Of a DNA stretch of 64,000 nucleotides, positions 8,235 to 16,693 are shown piece after piece (the first letter of the stretch is position 1; each line of letters begins with the position of its first letter). The stretch is from Mesorhizobium sp. CU3. Its GTDB lineage: Bacteria > Pseudomonadota > Alphaproteobacteria > Rhizobiales > Rhizobiaceae. The stretch spans positions 244,821-308,820 of the forward strand of contig NZ_VFWX01000005.1 in NCBI RefSeq assembly GCF_006442965.1, read 5' to 3'. Below the pieces are notes generated by a model, which worked only from the letters and a program-made list of their open reading frames with translations, was not told the DNA's origin and did no database searches. Both the position numbers and the translations under genes were made by a program.

Positions 8235-9839
8235 ATGAAAGCGTTCGCCGTCCTTTTGAGCGGATTTATCCTTGCCATCCTCGCCGTATTCGGCGCCCAG
8301 GCCGCGACAGGCGACAGCAAGCGTGTCGCGCTGGTCATCGGCAACAGCAAATATGTCAATGCGGTTGCCTTGCCCAATCCGGCCAACGATGCCCGTCTCA
8401 TCGCATCGACGTTGCGCAACGCCGGCTTCGAGGTGATCGAGGGCGTCGACCAGGACAATGCCGGCATGCACGGGCTGATCGCCAAATTCACCGAGGAATC
8501 CTACAATGCCGACCTCGCCGTCATCTTCTACGCCGGCCACGGCATGCAGGTCGACGGCAAGAACTACCTCATCCCGGTCGATGCCGAGCTGACGTCGCCG
8601 GCCTATCTCAAGACCCGCACCGTGCAGATCGACGAGTTCATGGCGGCGCTGCCGGCCGATCCCGCCGTCGGCATCATCATTCTCGACGCCTGCCGCGACA
8701 ATCCGCTGGCGCGCACGCTGGCCGCGGCGCTGCCGAAAAGCCGCTCGCTCGGCGCCGGCCTCGCACCGGTCGATGCAAGAGCGGACGGCGTCGGCACCGG
8801 CGGTGTCCTGATCGCCTATGCGACGGATCCCGGCGCCATCGCTTTCGACGGCAACGGCGTCGACAGCCCCTACTCGCTGGCCTTGGCCAAGCATCTGACC
8901 GAACCGGGCGTCGAGATCCAGAGCGCGCTTACGCGTGTGCGCGGCGACGTGACGGAAGCCACGCAAGGCCGGCAGCGGCCGTGGCACAATGCGTCGCTGG
9001 GGCGCGAAGTGTTCCTCGGCCAGCCCGCGGCGCAGGCGGTGGCGGCGCCGGCCGCCGATGCAGGCAAGACGGTGGCGGCCGCCGCGCCGGTTTCCAGCGA
9101 ACCGCCGGCTTGGGAAGTCGAGCAGCGCCTTTGGGACGAGGCTTCGAAAAAGAACGCCATTCCCTATTACGAAGCCTATCTCGACCAGTTCCCCAGTGGC
9201 CGCTTCGCCACCGTAGCCAAGCTCAACATCGACCAGCTGAAAGACCCGAAGGCCGACAAGCAGGTCGCGGCGCTCGGCGCGAGCGATGCGGATGTCAATC
9301 CAGGCTCCGCCGTTCGCACCACGGTTGGCATCACCGACGAGATGAAACAGGCGCAAGGCACCGAACTGACGGAAAGCGCGATCGGCCTCGACCGCAACGG
9401 CCGCATCGATCTGCAATTGCGCATCGAGGCGCTGGGCAACGAGCTTGGCCGGGTCGACGGCAATATCGGTCCGAAGACACGTCAAGCGATCGGCGTCTGG
9501 CAGGGCAAGAACGGCCTGCCGCCGACCACCTTTCTGACGCGTGAGCAACTGGCCTTCCTGGTGATCCAGACCGACCCGATGATGGATGCGGTGCGCAGCA
9601 AGAATGCCGCGGATCAGGCCCAAACGGCGCCGCCCAAAAAGCAGATGGTGCAGAAAACCCGCACGCTCAAGCCGGTGGCGCAGCAGAAGCCGCGCAATAA
9701 GCAGCAGGTCGTGCAGCGCAGGCGCGACAGCGATACCGTGGTGCGCGACGAGCCGCCGCCGCGGGAGAACAACGACTTCCTCACCAAGGCGCTGATTTTC
9801 GGCAGCGGCGTCGTGATCGGCAACGCGATCAAGAATTGA
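8235..9839 (+). CDS. Secreted caspase-fold (orthocaspase-like) protein with C-terminal PG-binding-like domain
   Basis: This is a 534-residue clan CD, C14-type peptidase homologue. A signal peptide (MKAFAVLLSGFILAILAVFG, cleavage near AQA/A) precedes the p20-like domain. The domain begins RVALVIGNSKY and carries the catalytic pair His102 (FYAGHG) and Cys153 (DACRDNP). Beyond ~residue 280 is a low-complexity hinge, then a region (~385-445) resembling a peptidoglycan-binding domain (RIDLQLRIEALG, GPKTRQAIGVWQ). A basic tail ends in a hydrophobic FLTKALIFGSGVVIGNAI segment. The ATG is preceded by GGAGGG at good spacing. Bacterial caspase homologues of this type are largely uncharacterised. It is the first of three in 8.5 kb, and its exported location with a wall-binding-like module suggests a periplasmic or surface role. 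Confidence 0.85.
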   Translation: MKAFAVLLSGFILAILAVFGAQAATGDSKRVALVIGNSKYVNAVALPNPANDARLIASTLRNAGFEVIEGVDQDNAGMHGLIAKFTEESYNADLAVIFYAGHGMQVDGKNYLIPVDAELTSPAYLKTRTVQIDEFMAALPADPAVGIIILDACRDNPLARTLAAALPKSRSLGAGLAPVDARADGVGTGGVLIAYATDPGAIAFDGNGVDSPYSLALAKHLTEPGVEIQSALTRVRGDVTEATQGRQRPWHNASLGREVFLGQPAAQAVAAPAADAGKTVAAAAPVSSEPPAWEVEQRLWDEASKKNAIPYYEAYLDQFPSGRFATVAKLNIDQLKDPKADKQVAALGASDADVNPGSAVRTTVGITDEMKQAQGTELTESAIGLDRNGRIDLQLRIEALGNELGRVDGNIGPKTRQAIGVWQGKNGLPPTTFLTREQLAFLVIQTDPMMDAVRSKNAADQAQTAPPKKQMVQKTRTLKPVAQQKPRNKQQVVQRRRDSDTVVRDEPPPRENNDFLTKALIFGSGVVIGNAIKN

Positions 9840-9853
9840 TCCTGCAACTTAAA

Positions 9854-9879
9854 AAAAGGGGAGCAGCAGCTCCCCTTTT
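9854..9879. terminator. Bidirectional intrinsic terminator
   Basis: A perfect stem GGGGAGC/GCTCCCC with a 4-base loop is flanked by A-run and T-run on the two sides, so that it reads as stem plus U-tract in both directions. It lies exactly between the convergent genes ending at 9839 and 9905 and would terminate both. Confidence 0.85.
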
Positions 9880-9904
9880 CCTGGAATGGCTCTAAACAAG
9901 GCGC

Positions 9905-10444
9905 CTATTCTGTCCTGATGCGCATTTCCACGCGGCGGTTTACCGGGTCGTAGGGATTGGCGACGCGCGGATGCGATTTGCCGAGGCCGATCGCCTCGAG
10001 CCTGCCAGCCTGAACGCCGTTCGCCGTCAGGAAGGCCGCCACCGACTGCGCCCTGCGCTGCGAAAGGGTCTGGTTGTATTGATCCGGGCCGGTCGCATCG
10101 GTGTGACCTTCGACGACAAAGCTGAACGTGCTCAGCCGGTTGTCCTTCAGCGCCTTGGCGAACTCGTCGAGCTCGGTGCGCGCGGTCTGGTCGAGCTGCG
10201 CGGAATCAAGCGCGAAGTTGATCATCATGTCGAGACCGGTCTTTTGCCCGGCTTCCCCACTCTTGTCGGCCTTGCTCTTGCACTCTTCCTCGGTGCCGAC
10301 GCAGATGCCGCGCGCGGCGCCGAGATTGCTGCCCTGGGCGGCGAAGAACTTTACGATGTCTTCCGACTTCTGAAGCGGATCGGCGTAGATTTGCGTCGAG
10401 AAAAGCATGGCCGCCAATGCCAAGGCTGAATTGCCCCATCGCAT
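9905..10444 (-). CDS. OmpA-family outer-membrane/peptidoglycan-anchoring protein
   Basis: This is a 179-residue exported protein. A signal peptide (MRWGNSALALAAMLFSTQIYA) leads to a short region with two cysteines (ICVGTEEEC). An OmpA C-terminal domain (~72-179) follows, with INFALDSAQLD, EGHTDATGPDQYN, LSQRRAQSVAAFL and NRRVEMRI, which normally binds peptidoglycan meso-DAP. ATG 10444 is preferred over the GTG nine bases upstream because AGGAG lies 8 bases before it and would overlap the GTG. The gene is convergent with the caspase gene at 8235 and shares its terminator. No beta-barrel is present, so it is probably a periplasmic or lipid-free OmpA-like protein of the caspase neighbourhood. 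Confidence 0.85.
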   Translation of the reverse strand: MRWGNSALALAAMLFSTQIYADPLQKSEDIVKFFAAQGSNLGAARGICVGTEEECKSKADKSGEAGQKTGLDMMINFALDSAQLDQTARTELDEFAKALKDNRLSTFSFVVEGHTDATGPDQYNQTLSQRRAQSVAAFLTANGVQAGRLEAIGLGKSHPRVANPYDPVNRRVEMRIRTE

Positions 10445-10482
10445 GACCGTCACTCCTGTCTGAGGGGATTGGACTCATTCTG

Positions 10483-10533
10483 GGAGCATGACCTTGTCCG
10501 AAAACCGGGTCCCACTTTTCGGGATCATGCTCC
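10483..10533. repeat. Rhizobiales short palindromic repeat (GGAGCATGA...TCATGCTCC)
   Basis: Arms GGAGCATGA and TCATGCTCC enclose a core containing CCGAAAACCGG and CCCACTTTTCGGG, the layout of a very common intergenic palindrome in Rhizobium and Mesorhizobium genomes. It sits upstream of the OmpA gene. A degenerate relative is found at about 33669-33716. Confidence 0.8.
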
Positions 10534-10562
10534 GGCTGGCGTGCAAAATATCAAATCCGAAG

Positions 10563-10692
10563 GCGATTGTCTGTGAACAATCGCACGCTGCCCGCGGCCA
10601 CCACCTGCTAAAGTTTTGTTCCTACGCAATTCCGGACGGAGATTGCGGCGAAGTCGCCGAGCTTTGACGCTGCGCACTTTTCCAGGAATTGC
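10563..10692. repeat. Hairpin followed by second-class rhizobial repeat fragment
   Basis: A perfect 8-base hairpin (GCGATTGT/ACAATCGC, loop 6) at 10563-10584 precedes a partial copy of the repeat family also seen at 28566-28655 and 42733-42834. The fragment has TACGCAATTCCGGACGGA at 10623 and CACTTTTCCAGGAATTGCTC near the right end, with GCAATTCC/GGAATTGC arms. It lies just upstream of the gene at 10753. Confidence 0.6.
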
Positions 10693-10752
10693 TCGAAGGC
10701 TTGACCGGCTCTTGGCCACAGGCTTGAGTATTGTTCCGCCGGCTCTCGGGGT

Positions 10753-11298
10753 GTGGAAGCCATGGCCAATGAATTCGGATACAGAACTGCGCGGGATCTG
10801 TTTCAAGCCTGTCCCGCCATCGCCAGGGACATGAAATCGCTTGCTACCGGTCAGCCGCCGCTCGATTTTTGCCGCGCGCTGCTTGCCGGCCGCGTGCCGG
10901 AAGAAGCGGTCACGTTCTGCGCCTACCTCCTGCCAGAGCGTGCCGCGGTCTGGTGGGGCCATGAGTGCCTGAGCAATCTTACCGAGCTCCTCGCCGACCG
11001 GGACCTCGAATTGCTGGCGCTTGTGCACGATCGCGTCGGCCAACCCGACAATCCGCATCATCAGGCAGCGTTGAGCGGCGCGCTAGACCTGCCGCCGGCC
11101 ACGCCGGCTGCCTGGATCGCGCTCGCGGCGGTATGGCGCGACCCGAGCCTCAACATGATATCGACCGGATTTCCCGCTGCCCATGCCGTCAATGCCGGAA
11201 TCCTGGCGGGACTGGCCCGCGCCTCGCTGGCGGACCGCTTCGCCGTGCTTTCCGCCTTTGTCGAAATGGGCATCCAAATGGCGGAGATGGAAGCTTAG
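10753..11298 (+). CDS. Uncharacterised protein (DUF6931-like)
   Basis: This is a 181-residue, apparently soluble and mostly helical protein with no signal peptide or membrane span. Recognisable features are a conserved-looking WWGHECL motif near residue 68, a hydrophobic PAAWIALAAVWRD segment and a FPAAHAVNAGI block. It resembles the family annotated DUF6931, which I recall from T6SS-like neighbourhoods, but I am not certain. The start is ambiguous: GTG 10753 or ATG 10762 are in frame, neither with an ideal ribosome binding site. It is a single + strand gene among minus-strand caspase genes and ends convergent with the caspase gene at 11336. No function is assigned. Confidence 0.6.
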   Translation: MEAMANEFGYRTARDLFQACPAIARDMKSLATGQPPLDFCRALLAGRVPEEAVTFCAYLLPERAAVWWGHECLSNLTELLADRDLELLALVHDRVGQPDNPHHQAALSGALDLPPATPAAWIALAAVWRDPSLNMISTGFPAAHAVNAGILAGLARASLADRFAVLSAFVEMGIQMAEMEA

Positions 11299-11335
11299 CG
11301 GCATTCGCCTTCCAACACCTGCCTTAAACCCGGCA

Positions 11336-12574
11336 TCACTTGCAGCCGCCTTGCGCCCATCTGGCCAGCGCGACCTTGAAGCGAGTGCCGAGCGGATGCT
11401 GCAGGCGCAGCACCGAGACGTCGTTGGCGGCGAAATTCTTCGCCTGCTCGCAGAGCCTCGTCTCGTCCCACTCATGACAATTGTCGCAATGTTTGCCCTG
11501 CCAGACCGACTTGTCGAGACCGTCAACCGGACTGAACAGCGGCTCGCTCTTGATCAGTTGGGCGATGCTCTTGCCGTCGATCGCCGGGTCGCCGAACTTG
11601 ACAGGACGATCGAAAAGGATCGGACCGTCGGTCGCCAGCTTCGGAATTTTCTCGCGCAAAGCATTGAGCGCAAGCTGGTCGCCGTTCTGGCCTGACGCCG
11701 CACCGGTGTTGCGCGTCTCGGAACCGGCCTCGGGTTGCGGCGCGCTCGCCTCGCCGACGATCAGCGGCGCGTTGAGGTCGACCCTGTGCAGAACGACCTC
11801 GGTGGTCAGCGAGACATTGATCCAGGGGCGCTGCTTGCCGGCGGTCGCTTTGAAGACGTCGCTGGTCACCCTGTTCATCGCTTCGGTGATGGAAATGTTG
11901 GATTCGCCGATGTGCTGGAGCAATGCCGTGGTGAAGGGCGAATGGTCGCCTGACCCGTCATAGGCAAGCTGGTTGGGGCTGGCGGCAAAGGCGACGAGCG
12001 TGCCGGCCCCGCCATTTTCGATCGGGATTTCGGCAAGGCCGCTGCTCGCGCCCTTGATGCCCGCGGTCTTGGCCAGCACATCGGCCAGCGGATTGTCGCG
12101 GCAGGCGTCCAGGAACACCAGCCTTATGCTGGTCTCGCGCGACATCTGGCGCAGGATGAAATCGACCGAGACGGCCTCGAAATCGAGCGAGGTCTCGTCC
12201 TCGAGCGCGGCATCCACCGGCAGCAGATAGTTCTTGCCGGAAACCTGCAGGCCATGGCCGGCATAGAAGAAAAGCGCCACTTCGGCGCCGCGCACCTGCT
12301 TGGCGAACTGGGCGACCGTGGTTTGCGTCTGCTGCTTGGTAAGGTCGAAGCCGGAGACCACCTCGAAACCGAGATCCTTCAGGCGGTCGGCCATCGCCTG
12401 AGCATCGCGCGCGGGATTGGCGAGCGGCGCGGCGTGCTGGTATTGCGAGTTGCCGAGCACCAGCGCGACCCGGCGCTCGGCGCTTGCGGCCGTCAAGGTC
12501 AAAAGCAGGACAAGCGCCACAAGGCCGGCGCCGCGAGCCGTCGCAGCACAGAACGCGATTGAGCGGGAACCCAC
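11336..12574 (-). CDS. Secreted caspase-fold protein with C-terminal CxxCH motif
   Basis: This is a 412-residue C14-type protein. A signal peptide with hydrophobic core LVALVLLLTLTAASA is followed by the caspase p20 domain, with RVALVLGNSQY, catalytic His107 (FYAGHG) and Cys158 (DACRDNP). After ~residue 290 comes a separate ~120-residue tail holding KHCDNCHEWD (CxxCH at 363-367) and two further cysteines (RLCEQ, and GGCK at the C-terminus). CxxCH is the heme c attachment signature, although no full cytochrome c fold is obvious and a metal or disulfide role is possible. GTG 12574 is chosen because a GAGGT sequence precedes it and it lies 7 bases after the upstream stop. It is the last gene of a four-gene minus-strand operon. 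Confidence 0.85.
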   Translation of the reverse strand: MGSRSIAFCAATARGAGLVALVLLLTLTAASAERRVALVLGNSQYQHAAPLANPARDAQAMADRLKDLGFEVVSGFDLTKQQTQTTVAQFAKQVRGAEVALFFYAGHGLQVSGKNYLLPVDAALEDETSLDFEAVSVDFILRQMSRETSIRLVFLDACRDNPLADVLAKTAGIKGASSGLAEIPIENGGAGTLVAFAASPNQLAYDGSGDHSPFTTALLQHIGESNISITEAMNRVTSDVFKATAGKQRPWINVSLTTEVVLHRVDLNAPLIVGEASAPQPEAGSETRNTGAASGQNGDQLALNALREKIPKLATDGPILFDRPVKFGDPAIDGKSIAQLIKSEPLFSPVDGLDKSVWQGKHCDNCHEWDETRLCEQAKNFAANDVSVLRLQHPLGTRFKVALARWAQGGCK

Positions 12575-12581
12575 CCGGACC

Positions 12582-13685
12582 TCAGTTCGCGAGCTTCGTG
12601 GCGGAGAATTCGATCCGCCGGTTGAGCGCCTTGTTCTTGGGCGTATCGTTGGCGGCAACCGGCTTGTCCTCGCCATAGCCGGCGGAGCTTATCTGGCCAC
12701 GCGGCACGCCGTCGGCAACCAGCGCGTCGGCGACCGCCTTGGCGCGCCGTTCCGACAATTGCTTGTTCGCGTCCGGCGACCCGTCCGAATCGGTATAGCC
12801 GGCAACCTCGATCTTCAGGCTCGGGCATTTGCCGACGACGCCTTCGACCTCCGCCAGCAGCGGCTTGCTTTTGGCATCGAGCCTGGCGCTTGCCGTCCTG
12901 AAATAGATGGCGCCGGTGCGCGACAGCACGCCAAACCGGTTGTGGCACTCCTCGTCGCTGAAATTGGTCTTGGCGGCGTCGGTGGCCACAGGACCGACTT
13001 CGGCGCCGGCAGCGACGGTTTGCGTCGCGGCCGGCTTGCTGCCATCGGCGTCGAAGACGAAATCGAACGATACCGAGGCTGTCGGGACGATGTTCGTCAC
13101 GTTCGCGGCCTGCTGCAGCTTTTCGACATTCGGCAGGAGGCCGAAATCCTCGACATGGACGGCGACCGGCGCTTCCGAAGCGACGGAGACCTGTCCGTCG
13201 CTGATCATGGTGACGACGACGCTCGCCTCCAGATCCTTGTCGACGCCGTGCAGGCTGAGGCGGAACGGCAAGGTCGCCTTGATCCGGCGTTTGGCCGGCA
13301 GGTCGGCGAATGCCGCCGGGTCGACCTTTGCCGTCACCTCGGCCGTCGGGTATTTGAATGTCTCGAAGAACAGGAAGCGCATGCGCACGTTGCGCAGGTC
13401 GACATTGGTGTCGACGGAATTGAGGTCGAAGGTAATCTTGGCGTCGCCGGCCGAACTCAGCGTGCCGGTGATGTTCCTGATCTTGTTGGTCTCGACGATC
13501 GTGTTCTTCTTGACCGATTGGTAGGTGAGCACCGAGGCGGACGGATCAAGCGTCCAGTTCGGCGCGGCGCTTGCGGCCGGCGGTCCAAGCACCAGCAAGC
13601 CGAACAGCGCTCCGACAAGCAAACCGAACGCCCGCGCGGCGGCTTTCGCCAGCGCGTTTCGCCACAATGCAACGACTTCGAACAT
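12582..13685 (-). CDS. YceI-like plus OmpA domain fusion protein
   Basis: This is a 367-residue exported protein. The signal peptide ends around GPPAASA. The first domain (~40-205) reads like the YceI lipocalin-type fold: WTLDPSASVLTYQSVKK, TGTLSSAGDAKITFDL, MRFLFFETFKYPTAEV. After a linker, the last ~110 residues form an OmpA peptidoglycan-binding domain (IYFRTASARLD, VAGYTDSDGSPDANKQLSER, NRRIEFSATKLAN). ATG 13685 is preferred to the TTG at 13706 on codon choice. The gene lies 7 bases before the caspase gene at 12574 and should be co-translated with it. YceI proteins bind isoprenoid-type lipids in other bacteria; whether this one does is unknown. The fusion suggests a lipid-binding module tethered to the wall. 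Confidence 0.8.
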   Translation of the reverse strand: MFEVVALWRNALAKAAARAFGLLVGALFGLLVLGPPAASAAPNWTLDPSASVLTYQSVKKNTIVETNKIRNITGTLSSAGDAKITFDLNSVDTNVDLRNVRMRFLFFETFKYPTAEVTAKVDPAAFADLPAKRRIKATLPFRLSLHGVDKDLEASVVVTMISDGQVSVASEAPVAVHVEDFGLLPNVEKLQQAANVTNIVPTASVSFDFVFDADGSKPAATQTVAAGAEVGPVATDAAKTNFSDEECHNRFGVLSRTGAIYFRTASARLDAKSKPLLAEVEGVVGKCPSLKIEVAGYTDSDGSPDANKQLSERRAKAVADALVADGVPRGQISSAGYGEDKPVAANDTPKNKALNRRIEFSATKLAN

Positions 13686-13829
13686 GGAACGCCCCCGCCA
13701 GGACAACCTATCTCGATACCGGCACGAGAGGGCAGCATAGAGTACTTGTACGGGCTTGGCGAGCGGTTACGGCCGGCTCCGAAAAAGTGCTAGCTACGAG
13801 CCAGAATAGTATGGCGTGTCACCGCTTTG

Positions 13830-14120
13830 TTACCACCCGCCGCCGCCACCCCCGCCAGCACCGCCACCCCCCAATGGCTTGATCACGGGCTTGACCTCGT
13901 CATTGACCGGCTTGACTTCATCGTTGACCGGACTGACCAGTTTCTTGGCAATCACCTTTTTGTGCTTGACCACCTTCGGCGCGTTCGTCGTACGGACGAC
14001 CTTCGGACGATGTGTCGTGGTCGGCGCTGGCTCGACCCTGGGCAGCACGGTCGTGCACCCTGCAACCGCAAGGGATAAGAATGTCGAAATGATTGCCTTC
14101 TTCAATGCCCTGCCCACCAC
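13830..14120 (-). CDS. Small lipoprotein with polyglycine C-terminus
   Basis: This is a 96-residue predicted lipoprotein. The signal sequence ends in a lipobox SLAVAGC, then comes a Thr/Pro/Lys-rich region with a duplicated VNDEVKP segment and a C-terminal GGGGAGGGGGGGW tail. Two GTG codons stand in tandem; AAGGAGG five bases before the second favours a start at 14117, which costs one residue. It starts about 14 bases after the stop of the caspase-Sel1 gene and precedes the YceI-OmpA gene, so it belongs to the same operon. The basic, extended sequence and glycine tail suggest a flexible anchor or partner-binding tail. No family is recognised. Confidence 0.7.
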   Translation of the reverse strand: MVGRALKKAIISTFLSLAVAGCTTVLPRVEPAPTTTHRPKVVRTTNAPKVVKHKKVIAKKLVSPVNDEVKPVNDEVKPVIKPLGGGGAGGGGGGGW

Positions 14121-14134
14121 TGCCTCCTTGTTGA

Positions 14135-16693
14135 TCAGAATAGGTCCCGGCGCGGATTGGCCTGCTCCCAGACGGCTCTCGCCGTCTTGATCAATTGGTC
14201 GTCGACCGAGCCGCCAGATGGTATCTTCGATTTGAGTTCCGAGCGCAGTTGCTTAAGGGCGGCCGTCTTCGGCTTCGCGCCAAACTGCGCCAGGATCGTC
14301 CGGGCATCCGGCAGTTCGTTGCGAAGATCAAGTCCTGCCGCAAACGCCAGATAACGGACGGCGACGGCCTGATCAGACTTGTCGCCTTTCTGCATTTCGA
14401 TGGCCGCGCGATCATATGCCGCCGAATAGTCGCCTCGATCGGTCGCCAACTCGAATAGCCTCTGTGCTTCGGCAAGGTTCTGGTCGACGCCTTCACCGTC
14501 CCGGTACATACGTGCAAGACTGCCAGGGGCATAGGGCTGGCCGAGATCCATCGCTTGCTGGAAGAGCGCCTGCGCCTGCTTCGGATCCTTTTCGACGCCG
14601 CGTCCGCTGAGATAGCTGCGTCCGAGAATGTTCATCGAATACATGTCCTGACGCTCAACACCCGCCTTGAGGAAGGCAACGGCGCGGGCCGGGTCGGCAG
14701 GCACGCCGTTGCGGCCCTCGGTGAAGATCGCAGCAAGATCGTTCATGGCGTAGGTGTGCCCCATAGCCGCGGCCTTGAGCAGCAGGTCCAGGCCCTTGCC
14801 GGTATCGCGCTCGACGCCGAGACCGTTGAACAGGGCACGGCCCCAGGCAGTCATTCCATAGGGATCGCCTTTGTCGGATGCCTTCGCGTAGAAACCGTTC
14901 GCCTTCTTCGGATCTACGGCTGTGCCGATGCCGGACGAAGCGATGTAGCCCAGCTCGAACACGGCGCGGACATGGCCCTTATCGGCTGCTTCCTGGATGG
15001 CTTTCTTGGCCTCGTCGACCTTGCCGGCGGCGAGCAGCGCACGCCCAAGCTCATAGTGGAAGCGGGCGACGTCGGGATAGGCCTTCACGGCGGAGCGGCA
15101 GACGTCGACGGCGTTGGTGCTGATCTCATTCGGCAACCGCCCCGGCACGACGCCCTGCAGGTCGAGAGGCTCGCCTGCCTCCGCGTCGCAAGCATCGACG
15201 CTGGGCGAGAGTTTCATCGTCGCCGGTTTCGGCGATGCGTTGTCGGCGCTGATTTGGAAGCCGACGATCAGCGGCTTGGCTTCGCCGATCTGGGGCTCGT
15301 AGCGCAAATTGTCGACCTCGTCGGCCATCAGGCTTGAATCCGGCGACAGCGTCCGGTCCGGCAGCGACAGCGTCCCGGTTGCCGGATAGCTCGCCAGCTT
15401 CAGGCTGACCGCCGGATCCTTGGTCGGGAAATCCAGCTTCAACGGAACCGGGCCGACGCCGACCGGCACCTGGACGTCGCGGTTCTCGATCGCCTCGGCG
15501 GCGCCGGTGATGTGGATGCCGCGCTCCAGCACCTGCTGCTTCTGCTCGGCCTCCAGCGAAGCCACAAGCTGCTTGCCCTCGGCGGCGTCGCCGTTCTTGA
15601 CGCGGAACACCAGGATGCCCTGAGATTCGCCGCCCCAGTCGTCGCGCGTCGAGTAGGCAAGCATATCGACCTGTTCCGGCTGTCCCTGGGCACTGGCGTC
15701 CTTCGGCACATCCATTTCCAGCCGCGGCAGGTCCTTGCCGGCTATCGGCTCACCCGTCGCCACCGGCTTGCCATCCAGCATGAGACGGCCCAGCGCCGGC
15801 GGTCTTTCGATGCTGACGGTGACCGCGCCGCCATCGACGTCGACCGGCGCAGGCAGGTCGAGCGCAACAGGCCCGACGCCAGAGGGTACGACCTTTTCCA
15901 GCACCGGCGGCAGCGCCGGCCGGTTGGCGCGGCGCATCAACACGACCTCGTCGATCAGCGAGGAATTTTCCCAGGGCACCTGCTTGCCGGCGGTCGCCTC
16001 GACCACATCCCGGCGCACGGCCGCCATCACGGTGCGGATCTCCTGGTTGGGCGCCAGAGCGCGGCGAGAGAAGGCAGAGGAAAACGGGCTGAGGTCGCCG
16101 GACCCGTCGTAAGCGACCGCGCCGGGCTCGGTGGCGAAGGCAATAAGGGTGTTCAGCGAACTCTTCACCTGCGCTAGGCCGGTGCCGCCGGCCGCAATCA
16201 ACTGGTCGCGCAGCCAGTAGTCCTTGCGCGGGAACGGGTTATTGCGGCAGGCGTCGAGGATGATCACCTGGATCTTCGATTTGGCGCGCAGCTGCTGCAG
16301 CACATCGTCGAGCTTGACGGCCTGGACCTCGATGTCGGCCGCGTTCTTGAGCGATGCATCGACCGGGATCAGGAAATTCTCACCGCCGATCTGAAAGCCG
16401 TGACCCGAATAGTAGACGACGGCAAGATCGGCGCCGTCCGCAGCCGCAAGGTAGTTGCGGAACTGCTGTTCGAATTGGATCTTGGTGAGATCCTTGGCAA
16501 CGAACACGTCGAAACCGGCCAGCCGGAACGTGCTCGACACATCCTCGGCATCCTTGTCCGGGTTCTTGAGGGCCGGAATTTCGCGATATTCGGAATTGCC
16601 GATGATAAGGGCAACCCTTCGATCGGCGCGTGCCTGGACCGTCGTGAGGCCCACGAGGATCAAGGCTGCAATCAGCGCGCAGCGTCGCAGCAT
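14135..16693 (-). CDS. Secreted caspase-fold protein with Sel1 repeats
   Basis: This is an 852-residue protein and the first gene of the minus-strand caspase operon. A signal peptide (LIAALILVGLTTVQARA) precedes a C14 p20 domain with RVALIIGNSEY, catalytic His98 (YYSGHG) and Cys149 (DACRNNP). A middle part (~290-520) has Pro/Val-rich beta-like repeats (two VPVGVGPVPL/VPSGVGPVAL-like units). The last ~300 residues form Sel1-type tetratricopeptide-like repeats (GHVRAVFELGYIASSGIG, GDPYGMTAWGRALFNGLG, GHTYAMNDLAAIFTEGRNG). Sel1 repeats normally bind partner proteins. ATG 16693 is preceded by AGGGA at 8 bases; an earlier in-frame start at 16729 lacks this. The catalytic dyad is intact, so proteolysis is plausible. 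Substrates are unknown. Confidence 0.87.
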   Translation of the reverse strand: MLRRCALIAALILVGLTTVQARADRRVALIIGNSEYREIPALKNPDKDAEDVSSTFRLAGFDVFVAKDLTKIQFEQQFRNYLAAADGADLAVVYYSGHGFQIGGENFLIPVDASLKNAADIEVQAVKLDDVLQQLRAKSKIQVIILDACRNNPFPRKDYWLRDQLIAAGGTGLAQVKSSLNTLIAFATEPGAVAYDGSGDLSPFSSAFSRRALAPNQEIRTVMAAVRRDVVEATAGKQVPWENSSLIDEVVLMRRANRPALPPVLEKVVPSGVGPVALDLPAPVDVDGGAVTVSIERPPALGRLMLDGKPVATGEPIAGKDLPRLEMDVPKDASAQGQPEQVDMLAYSTRDDWGGESQGILVFRVKNGDAAEGKQLVASLEAEQKQQVLERGIHITGAAEAIENRDVQVPVGVGPVPLKLDFPTKDPAVSLKLASYPATGTLSLPDRTLSPDSSLMADEVDNLRYEPQIGEAKPLIVGFQISADNASPKPATMKLSPSVDACDAEAGEPLDLQGVVPGRLPNEISTNAVDVCRSAVKAYPDVARFHYELGRALLAAGKVDEAKKAIQEAADKGHVRAVFELGYIASSGIGTAVDPKKANGFYAKASDKGDPYGMTAWGRALFNGLGVERDTGKGLDLLLKAAAMGHTYAMNDLAAIFTEGRNGVPADPARAVAFLKAGVERQDMYSMNILGRSYLSGRGVEKDPKQAQALFQQAMDLGQPYAPGSLARMYRDGEGVDQNLAEAQRLFELATDRGDYSAAYDRAAIEMQKGDKSDQAVAVRYLAFAAGLDLRNELPDARTILAQFGAKPKTAALKQLRSELKSKIPSGGSVDDQLIKTARAVWEQANPRRDLF

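Noticed and set aside
12417..13793. 458-codon + strand frame across the YceI-OmpA and caspase genes
   Set aside because: It is antisense to two genes with clear signal peptides and domain motifs.
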